This document shows, piece by piece, positions 56,037-64,000 of a stretch of 64,000 nt of DNA (the stretch's first letter is position 1; the number at the start of each line of letters is the position of its first letter). The stretch is from Ectothiorhodospira sp. BSL-9 (GTDB lineage Bacteria > Pseudomonadota > Gammaproteobacteria > Ectothiorhodospirales > Ectothiorhodospiraceae), in assembly GCF_001632845.1 (NCBI RefSeq), contig NZ_CP011994.1, positions 2,118,001-2,182,000 on the forward strand, written 5' to 3'. Below the pieces are notes generated by a model. That model did no database searches and was not told where the DNA came from. It saw nothing but the letters and a program-made list of their open reading frames with translations. A program made the position numbers and the translations under genes.

Positions 56037-56554
56037 ACCTGCCCGGCCTTGTGATCCGGCAACCGTATCAGGCGCGTACCCGACCAGCGGTCGTGGAGCA
56101 TGAACTTCTGCGGATGGCGCAGGGTCCAGATGAGCCCAGCCACGAGGATCAGCGCCACCACCACGGCCACGGGCCACAGACCCTGACGCCAGGCCTGCAG
56201 GCCCCCCAGCAGGAGCATCCACTGGCTCATGGCCAGCACGAAACGACGCAAGGCCTGCACCCAGGTGACGCGATAGCCATCAAACCCCACCAGGCGCACC
56301 CGCCAGGTCTGCATGGCCAGGGTGATGCCGCTGTGGGTCCAGAACCAGCCGAAATACAAAAAGGCCACCCCGAGGATGAGCAGCACATAGGCCGGATACA
56401 GGGGGTGCTCCACGGTCAGGCCGGTAGCAACGGTCACCAGCAGGGTGGTGAGCATCAGCGCGGACAGGGCCAGCAGGCCGTCGTACATCCAGCAGGCCAT
56501 GCGGCGCAGCAGTCCAACGGGTTCGTGCGAGTAGGGTTTCGCGGTCTCGGTCAT
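56033..56554 (-). CDS. RDD family membrane protein
   Basis: A 173-residue protein. It starts with the family motif variant GLLRRMACWMYDGLLALSAL, in which the Arg and Asp of RDD are present, and has about four membrane helices. Function of the family is unsettled; some members are linked to cation/proton exchange. Its stop overlaps lptG on the other strand. RDD genes commonly sit beside lptFG in gammaproteobacteria. Confidence 0.9.
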   Translation of the reverse strand: MTETAKPYSHEPVGLLRRMACWMYDGLLALSALMLTTLLVTVATGLTVEHPLYPAYVLLILGVAFLYFGWFWTHSGITLAMQTWRVRLVGFDGYRVTWVQALRRFVLAMSQWMLLLGGLQAWRQGLWPVAVVVALILVAGLIWTLRHPQKFMLHDRWSGTRLIRLPDHKAGQV

Positions 56555-56703
56555 GGTGGAGCCTGGGCAATGCGTGAGGAGCGGCCATTATACTCATCCC
56601 CCCTGCAAGTAGAACCGGCCCTTACAAACCGGATCGGTACTCCTATACTCGTGGAGTGAATGCTGACAGGATCAGCGCAATGGCCACGATGGAGAGGCAA
56701 TCC

Positions 56704-57087
56704 ATGGTAGAGGAAGAGCAGAACGGAAGACGGCAGTTTCATCGGGTGACTTTCGACGGCGTGGCCTTTCTCACCTTCGACAGCCCCGATGAAATCCGGG
56801 TGGAACTGGTGGATCTGTCGCTGCAGGGTGTGCTGGTGCGAACGCCCACCCTGCTGGCTCCCCGTCGGATGGGCGATTATGGCTACCTGCGCGTGCCGCT
56901 GGATTCGGAGAACAGTATCCTGGTGATGGTTCAGGTGGTGCGCATGGATGCTCACGATCTGGGGCTTCGGGTCACGCAGATGGACCTGGAAAGTGCCCAG
57001 CATCTGCGACGCCTGGTGGAGCTGAACCTGGGCGACGAGACCCTGCTCAGCCGTGACCTGGCGGCCCTGATGGACAGCGGCCAGTAG
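56704..57087 (+). CDS. PilZ domain protein
   Basis: A 127-residue single-domain PilZ protein: RRQFHR (the RxxxR part) near the start and DLSLQGVLVRTP (D/NxSxxG) around residues 37-48, so the c-di-GMP binding motifs are complete. It likely reads out c-di-GMP made by cyclases such as the one at 9.3-10.7 kb. The start at 56704 has GGAGAGG six bases upstream; other in-frame starts exist at 56656, 56680 and 56692. A 15-bp tandem repeat straddles its stop codon. Confidence 0.9.
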   Translation: MVEEEQNGRRQFHRVTFDGVAFLTFDSPDEIRVELVDLSLQGVLVRTPTLLAPRRMGDYGYLRVPLDSENSILVMVQVVRMDAHDLGLRVTQMDLESAQHLRRLVELNLGDETLLSRDLAALMDSGQ

Positions 57088-57103
57088 AACAGCGGCCAGT
57101 AGA
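57074..57103 (+). repeat. 15-bp perfect tandem duplication across the PilZ stop codon
   Basis: ACAGCGGCCAGTAGA occurs twice in a row. The first copy contains the codons for SGQ and the TAG stop; the second is untranslated. It looks like a recent slippage product without effect on the protein. Confidence 0.95.
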
Positions 57104-57182
57104 AAGGAAACCTTGTGCCGCCTCCCATGGTCGAACCCATCAACGTTCCTCAGCTCAATTCTCAAAGGCTGGTCCCGGCCCC

Positions 57183-58715
57183 ATGAAACGACTCGCAACG
57201 CCCTTTGCCCGCCGAATCCTGCTCTGGTGTCTGCTGCTGTTGGTGGGCGCCGGGCTGGCCCTGTTCAGTCACGCCCAGGAGAACGGCAATGGCAATGAAC
57301 GGGGGGTTGCCGTGGTGCTGGATGTGGATGGCGCCATCGGCCCGGCCACCAGTGATTACTTTGTGCGCGGGCTGCAATCGGCCCGGGACATGAACGCCGA
57401 GATCGTGGTGGTCCGCATGGACACCCCCGGCGGCCTCGACAGCTCCATGCGGGACATGATCAAGGCCATTCTGTCGTCCCCGGTGCCGGTAGCCAGCTAC
57501 GTGACGCCCTCGGGCGCCCGCGCTGCCAGTGCCGGTACTTACATCCTGTACGCCAGCCACGTGGCGGCCATGACCCCGGCCACCAACCTGGGGTCGGCCA
57601 CCCCGGTGCAGATGGGAGGCCCGCCCGGCATGCCCGATGAGGATGAGCCTCGCCGGCCACGCTCTGGCGACCGCCAGCAGGACGAAGCTACCGATGAGGA
57701 CAACGGCAACGGCAACGGTAATGGCAACGGCAGTGAAGCCAATGATGAGGCTGCGGAAATCAGCGAGGAGGATGTGGAGCCTCTGCGCGATCCGCGTCGG
57801 GGCGGCACTGCCATGGAGCGCAAGGTGCTGGAGGATGCCGTGGCCTATATCCGCGGTCTGGCGGAGCTGCGCGGGCGCAATGCCGATTGGGCCGAGGAGG
57901 CGGTGCGCGAGGCCGTGAACCTCACGGCAACCGATGCACTTGAGAAGAATGTGATCGACGTGGTGGCCGAGGATACCCGGGATCTGCTGGCACAGATCCA
58001 TGGTCGCACGGTGAAAATGGAGATCGGTGAGCGTGAGCTCAACACCGAAAACCTGGAGCTGGTGGAGATTGAACCTGACTGGCGTACCCGGCTGCTGTCG
58101 GTGATCACCAACCCGAACATTGCCTACATCCTCATGCTGGTGGGGATCTACGGCATCATTTTCGAGCTGGCCAATCCGGGCAGCATCTTCCCCGGCGTGG
58201 TGGGTGCCATCTGCCTGGTGCTGGCGCTGTATGCCTTTCAGGTGCTCCCCATCAACTACGCGGGCCTGGCGCTGATCATCCTGGGCATCGGCTTCATGAT
58301 CGCCGAGGCCTTCCTGCCCAGCTTCGGGATACTGGGTATCGGGGGGGTGGCGGCCTTCGTCTTCGGCTCCATCATCCTGGTGGATGAGACCAACCTGCAT
58401 ATTTCCATCCCCCTGATTGGCGGTACGGCACTGATTTCCGCTGTCTTCTTCATCTGGGTGATGAGCAAGCTGATGGGCCTGCGCCGCAAGAAGGTGACCA
58501 CCGGCCGCGAAGAGTTGATCGGGGCGCAGGGGCAGGCAACGAAGGATTTCTCCAAGGGTTCCGGTCGTGTCTGGCTGCACAGCGAATCCTGGCTGGCGCA
58601 ATCCCAGGTGCCCGTTTCCAAGGGCGACACGGTGCGGGTAACCGGCATGAATGACCTGACGCTGATCGTGGAGCCCGTCTCTGATCAAGAAACCTCAAAA
58701 GGAGTCGTAACATGA
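57183..58715 (+). CDS. NfeD-type membrane serine protease
   Basis: A 510-residue protein with a signal sequence ([20 protein letters not shown]), a ClpP-like protease domain (about 40-265), four to five membrane helices (about 310-435) and a C-terminal OB-fold NfeD domain (about 445-505). The protease part has [18 protein letters not shown], the nucleophile in [10 protein letters not shown], and an insert rich in acidic residues and Asn-Gly repeats ([12 protein letters not shown]). Relatives with the partner slipin cleave membrane proteins. Coupled to the slipin gene by ATGA overlap. Confidence 0.92.
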   Translation: MKRLATPFARRILLWCLLLLVGAGLALFSHAQENGNGNERGVAVVLDVDGAIGPATSDYFVRGLQSARDMNAEIVVVRMDTPGGLDSSMRDMIKAILSSPVPVASYVTPSGARAASAGTYILYASHVAAMTPATNLGSATPVQMGGPPGMPDEDEPRRPRSGDRQQDEATDEDNGNGNGNGNGSEANDEAAEISEEDVEPLRDPRRGGTAMERKVLEDAVAYIRGLAELRGRNADWAEEAVREAVNLTATDALEKNVIDVVAEDTRDLLAQIHGRTVKMEIGERELNTENLELVEIEPDWRTRLLSVITNPNIAYILMLVGIYGIIFELANPGSIFPGVVGAICLVLALYAFQVLPINYAGLALIILGIGFMIAEAFLPSFGILGIGGVAAFVFGSIILVDETNLHISIPLIGGTALISAVFFIWVMSKLMGLRRKKVTTGREELIGAQGQATKDFSKGSGRVWLHSESWLAQSQVPVSKGDTVRVTGMNDLTLIVEPVSDQETSKGVVT

Positions 58716-59608
58716 TTACAGCCATTCTGGCTCCACTGGCCCTGATCCTGGGTCTGCTCATACTGTCCATCAGGATCCTGCCCGAGTATGAGCGTGGTGT
58801 GATCTTCTTCCTGGGGCGTTTCCAGGAGGTGAAGGGCCCTGGCCTGATCATCGTCATCCCCGGGATTCAACAGATGGTCCGTGTGGACCTGCGCGTGATC
58901 ACCCTGGACGTGCCCAGCCAGGACGTGATCTCCCAGGACAACGTGACGGTGCGGGTGAACGCGGTGCTCTACTTCCGGGTGGTGGATCCGGAAAAGGCCA
59001 TCATCCAGGTGGAGGACTTCAACAACGCCACCAGTCAGCTGGCCCAGACCACCCTGCGTTCGGTGCTGGGCAAGCACGACCTGGATGAGATGCTCTCGGA
59101 GCGGGACAAGCTCAACGACGACATCCAGAGCATTCTGGACAAGCAGACCGACAGCTGGGGCATCAAGGTGGCCAATGTGGAGATCAAGCATGTGGATCTC
59201 AACGAGAGCATGATCCGCGCCATCGCCCGCCAGGCCGAGGCGGAGCGTGAACGGCGTGCCAAGGTCATCCACGCCCAGGGTGAACTGCAGGCGGCCGTGA
59301 AACTCACCGAGGCCGCCGACATCATGGCCGGCAATCCACAGGCCCTGCAGTTGCGGTATTTGCAGACCATGAGCGACATGTCCAACGACAGTAACGCCTC
59401 CACCATCGTCTTCCCCTTCCCGTTCGATCTGCTCGGTGCCTTCCTGGGGAGCGATCGCGCCAACCCCGGTGGCCCCAGCGGCGGGACGACCTCCCGGCCC
59501 GCCAAGAACCTGGACGAGGCTGCGGAGACCACCGTCGCGGCAGACGAGGGTCCGGCAGCGGACAACGCGTTGCCACGTCGCCCCAAGGGTGAAAAGGGCG
59601 ATAAATGA
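58712..59608 (+). CDS. slipin (stomatin/band 7 family)
   Basis: A 298-residue SPFH protein. One N-terminal membrane helix ([18 protein letters not shown]) is followed by the band 7 domain ([20 protein letters not shown] to about residue 175) and a coiled-coil ([20 protein letters not shown]). The Pro-rich C-terminal tail is variable. It forms oligomeric membrane platforms with the NfeD protease encoded just upstream. Its stop overlaps xerD (ATGA). Confidence 0.95.
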   Translation: MITAILAPLALILGLLILSIRILPEYERGVIFFLGRFQEVKGPGLIIVIPGIQQMVRVDLRVITLDVPSQDVISQDNVTVRVNAVLYFRVVDPEKAIIQVEDFNNATSQLAQTTLRSVLGKHDLDEMLSERDKLNDDIQSILDKQTDSWGIKVANVEIKHVDLNESMIRAIARQAEAERERRAKVIHAQGELQAAVKLTEAADIMAGNPQALQLRYLQTMSDMSNDSNASTIVFPFPFDLLGAFLGSDRANPGGPSGGTTSRPAKNLDEAAETTVAADEGPAADNALPRRPKGEKGDK

Positions 59609-60501
59609 CCCAGGCGTCGCCGGTGATCGACCGGTTTCTCGACGCGATGTGGATGGAGCATGGCCTGAGTGGTCACACCCTGGCCGCCTATCGAGCCGAC
59701 CTGACGGGTCTTGAGGGTTGGCTTGAGGGGCAGGGTGGAGATCTGGCCGCCGCTGACCGCCATCAGTTGCTGGCCTACCTGGCCCAGCGGCTGGAAGGCG
59801 GTGCCAGGCCCCGGAGTATGGCGCGTCTGCTGTCCACATTGCGGCGTTTTTATGGCTACCTGGTGCAGGCAGGGCAGATCCGCGAGGACCCCACGGTGCG
59901 TATCGACGCCCCCCGACTGGGGCGCCCCCTGCCGGATACCCTGACGGAAGCAGAAGTGGATGCCTTGCTGGCGGCACCGGATGTGGAGGATGCCAATGGC
60001 CTGCGAGACCGGGCCATGCTGGAGTTGCTGTATGCCACGGGGCTGCGCGTGTCCGAGCTGGTGGGTCTGCATCTTGGGCAGGTGAGTCTGCGCCATGGCG
60101 TGGTGCGTACCCAGGGCAAGGGCGGCAAGGAGCGCCTGGTGCCCCTGGGGGAAGAGGCCATGGACTGGCTGGAGCGCTACCTGGCCGAAGCCCGTCCGGG
60201 TTTGATGCAGGGTCACGGGCAATGCGAGGCCCTGTTCGTGACCCGCCGTGGCGCGGGTATGACCCGCCAGGCATTCTGGTACCTGATACGCCGTCACGCC
60301 CAGACGGCGGGCGTTACCAAGCATCTGTCGCCCCACACCCTGCGTCACGCCTTTGCCACGCATCTGCTCAACCACGGCGCAGACCTGCGCGTGGTGCAGA
60401 TGCTGCTGGGTCATTCCAGCCTCTCCACCACGCAGATCTACACCCACGTGGCCAGGGAGCGGCTCAAGACGCTGCACGCCGAGCACCATCCACGGGGCTG
60501 A
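59605..60501 (+). CDS. xerD: site-specific tyrosine recombinase XerD
   Basis: A 298-residue recombinase. N-terminal SAM-like core-binding domain (about 6-90), then the catalytic domain with all residues: Arg in [11 protein letters not shown], Lys in [27 protein letters not shown] and the Tyr nucleophile in TTQIYTHV. With XerC it resolves chromosome dimers at dif. Length and pattern fit XerD better than XerC. It is coupled to the slipin gene, an unusual but recurrent order, and is followed by dsbC as in E. coli (xerD-dsbC). Confidence 0.95.
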   Translation: MTQASPVIDRFLDAMWMEHGLSGHTLAAYRADLTGLEGWLEGQGGDLAAADRHQLLAYLAQRLEGGARPRSMARLLSTLRRFYGYLVQAGQIREDPTVRIDAPRLGRPLPDTLTEAEVDALLAAPDVEDANGLRDRAMLELLYATGLRVSELVGLHLGQVSLRHGVVRTQGKGGKERLVPLGEEAMDWLERYLAEARPGLMQGHGQCEALFVTRRGAGMTRQAFWYLIRRHAQTAGVTKHLSPHTLRHAFATHLLNHGADLRVVQMLLGHSSLSTTQIYTHVARERLKTLHAEHHPRG

Positions 60502-60609
60502 ACCCAAAGCCCCTGGGATGGTCTTTTAATCAGCGCCCCGAGTAATATGTCCCGCGTTTCAATCCGGTGACACCGCGATCGCGGCCCAACCCATTCCAAG
60601 AGTTGAACC

Positions 60610-61344
60610 ATGCCCAGCTACCGCATTGTCCTTGTCATGATCCTCCTGATGGCCCTGCCGGGGTTCGCCCATGCCGGCTCCGATGCCCCCCGCGAACTGC
60701 GCGAGCGTATCGAGGCACTGGTGCCCAATGCCCAGGCCAGCAGCATTCGCGAAACCCCCATCCAGGGCCTGTATGAAGTGCGCTTCGGTGCGCAGGTGCT
60801 CTACATGAGCGGCGATGGCCAATACGTGCTGGAGGGGGATCTGGTGGAGCTGGACACCCGCCAGAGCCTTACCGCTTCGGCCCGTTCCGAGGGTCGGCAG
60901 GAGATCCTGGGGGGGGTCAGCGAGGCCAGCATGGTGGTATACCCCGCCGAGGGTGAGTCCCGTCACACCATTACCGTGTTCACCGATGTGGACTGCCCCT
61001 ACTGCCGGCGTTTGCACGACGAGGTGGCCGAGCTCAACAAGGACGGTATTACCGTGCGTTACCTGATGTTCCCTCGCTCCGGTGAAGGCACGCCCACCTA
61101 CGAGAAGATGGTGTCCATCTGGTGTTCCGATGACCGTGCTCAGGCCATGGATCGGGTCAAGGCCGGTCGCTCCATTGGTGAGAATGACTGCGAGACGCCC
61201 GTGCGTGAACACCTGCGGGCGGGTCAGATGATGGGCGTGAACGGCACACCGGCCATCCTGCTGGAAACCGGTGACATGATCCCCGGTTATCGTCCGGCGG
61301 GTGAGATTGCCCAGATGATCGAGCATGTGTCCGGCGAACGTTGA
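60610..61344 (+). CDS. dsbC: thiol:disulfide interchange protein DsbC
   Basis: A 244-residue periplasmic disulfide isomerase. Signal peptide (IVLVMILLMALPGFAHAG), N-terminal dimerisation domain (about 25-85), and a thioredoxin-fold domain with the active site DVDCPYCRRLHDE (CPYC). The MVSIWCSDD and NDCETPVREHL cysteines form the second, structural pair; TPAILLETGDMIPGYRP contains the cis-Pro. It corrects wrong disulfides and is kept reduced by DsbD. Confidence 0.96.
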   Translation: MPSYRIVLVMILLMALPGFAHAGSDAPRELRERIEALVPNAQASSIRETPIQGLYEVRFGAQVLYMSGDGQYVLEGDLVELDTRQSLTASARSEGRQEILGGVSEASMVVYPAEGESRHTITVFTDVDCPYCRRLHDEVAELNKDGITVRYLMFPRSGEGTPTYEKMVSIWCSDDRAQAMDRVKAGRSIGENDCETPVREHLRAGQMMGVNGTPAILLETGDMIPGYRPAGEIAQMIEHVSGER

Positions 61345-61446
61345 TCCAGTCTACCCCTTGAAACCTGAATCTTTACCCCGAAAATAGAGGGCCACCCATC
61401 GGCCCTTCGGGCTGGGACTCACGCAAATTCAGTACAAGGCCAATTC

Positions 61447-62310
61447 ATGAGCACTTCCGCCACCATCGTCGATATCACCCAGGAGAATTTCCACGCCCTC
61501 GTTATCGAAGGTTCGCAGCAGCGCCCGGTGCTGGTGGACTTCTGGGCGGACTGGTGTCAGCCCTGCCAGATGCTCATGCCCATCCTGGCCAAGCTGGCCG
61601 AGGAGTACGCCGGTGGTTTCTTGCTGGCCAAGGTGAACAGCGATCAGCAGCAGGACCTGGCCCTTCAGTATGGGGTGCGCAGCCTGCCCACGGTGCTGGT
61701 CTTCCGCGAGGGTGAGCCGGTGGATCAGTTCATGGGCGTGCAGCCGGAATCCACCATTCGACAGATGCTGGACAAGCATCTGCCCGGCCCCGGCTCTGAA
61801 GCGCGCGGAGCTGCCCGGGAGGCACTGGAAGCAGGCGATGCCGACACGGCCCTGGCTCATCTGGCGCTCGCCCGCGAGGCCAACCCGGAGGAAGAAGAGC
61901 TGAAGATCGATCAGGCCCGGGCACTGGTGATGCTGGGTCGCGTGGATGAGGCTGAGGCGGTGATGAAGACGGTGCCCGTGCATCTCCATCAGGAGGATGC
62001 GGGCCGCCGCGTGGACGCCCAGCTTCGGCTGGCCCGGGCCCGCGGCGACCTGGCAGAAATCCCCGCACTGGAAGAGCGCCTGGACGGGAATCCGGATGAC
62101 CCCGAAGCGCTGCACCGAGTGGGCGCTGCCAGGATCCTCGATGGTGAGTATGAGTCAGGGTTGGCCATGCTCATGCAACTCATGAAAAAGCATCGCAAGT
62201 ATGGCGAGGATGCCGGTCACAAGGGCCTGCTGGCGGCGTTCGAGCTGCTGGGCGCCCGGCATCCGCTGGTCAACGACTATCGCCGCAAGATGATGGCGCT
62301 GATGTTCTGA
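61447..62310 (+). CDS. thioredoxin-TPR chaperone, CnoX/YbbN type
   Basis: A 287-residue protein. An N-terminal thioredoxin domain (about 5-112) has the active site FWADWCQPCQML, that is CQPC rather than CGPC; in CnoX proteins the site is often altered. The C-terminal TPR-like part (about 120-285) has AREALEAGDADTALAHLALA and LLAAFELLGARHPLVNDYRR. E. coli CnoX (YbbN) binds proteins damaged by hypochlorous acid and passes them to GroEL. Both site cysteines are kept here, so redox activity is possible, as in Caulobacter CnoX. Confidence 0.9.
   Translation: MSTSATIVDITQENFHALVIEGSQQRPVLVDFWADWCQPCQMLMPILAKLAEEYAGGFLLAKVNSDQQQDLALQYGVRSLPTVLVFREGEPVDQFMGVQPESTIRQMLDKHLPGPGSEARGAAREALEAGDADTALAHLALAREANPEEEELKIDQARALVMLGRVDEAEAVMKTVPVHLHQEDAGRRVDAQLRLARARGDLAEIPALEERLDGNPDDPEALHRVGAARILDGEYESGLAMLMQLMKKHRKYGEDAGHKGLLAAFELLGARHPLVNDYRRKMMALMF

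Positions 62311-64000
<1,690 letters not shown>

Overview
The window reads as chromosomal DNA of a GC-rich gammaproteobacterium. The gene order holC-pepA / lptF-lptG and nfeD-slipin-xerD-dsbC is typical of that class. A nitrogen-fixation-sustaining gene (cowN) with a NifA/sigma-54 style control region points to a diazotroph. An Mrp-type cation/proton antiporter and choline uptake plus choline oxidation suggest life in salty or alkaline water. A member of Chromatiales/Ectothiorhodospiraceae would fit, but no rRNA gene is present to test this.

Layout. 0-5.5 kb: the end of an Mrp antiporter operon (mnhE-F-G), a DUF1127-like small protein, a DUF2333 protein, an ECF sigma/anti-sigma pair and an MFS transporter. 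5.6-16.4 kb: a fused 5-oxoprolinase, a PAS-PAS-GGDEF diguanylate cyclase, a 1543-residue acyl-CoA dehydratase activase-type protein, and a patch of broken gene copies (pieces of the cyclase and oxoprolinase genes) running into an RBBP9-type hydrolase. 16.7-30.8 kb: a secreted pectinacetylesterase-like protein, betT-betA, a CDGSH/glutamate-synthase fusion, a CNNM-type membrane protein, glgX, an MFS transporter, thpR, and wrbA divergent from a LysR regulator. 30.8-42.8 kb: an accessory island with lower GC by eye. It holds brnTA, an IS91-type remnant, a solitary integron attC site with a cut-off cassette, an IS66-family element broken by a group II intron, integrase and transposase scraps, a four-gene DNA methyltransferase / MORC-like ATPase / Z1 ATPase / PD-(D/E)XK system, hicAB and the 3' end of a second group II intron. 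42.8-48.9 kb: a LysR regulator divergent from a CDF transporter, an EAL/HDOD protein, a parDE-like pair, gamma-glutamyltransferase and cowN. 48.9-64 kb: core genes valS, holC, pepA, lptFG, an RDD protein, a PilZ protein, nfeD-slipin-xerD, dsbC, a thioredoxin-TPR protein and the start of parE (topoisomerase IV).

How the genes connect. Gamma-glutamyltransferase and 5-oxoprolinase are two steps of glutathione/gamma-glutamyl recycling, although they lie 40 kb apart. betT-betA supply glycine betaine. The cyclase, PilZ and EAL/HDOD proteins belong to c-di-GMP signalling or its derivatives. The methyltransferase-MORC-Z1-nuclease block is a compact defence operon lying among mobile-element debris and toxin-antitoxin pairs. 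The most specific regulatory finding is a complete NifA-site / IHF-like site / -24,-12 promoter array in front of cowN.
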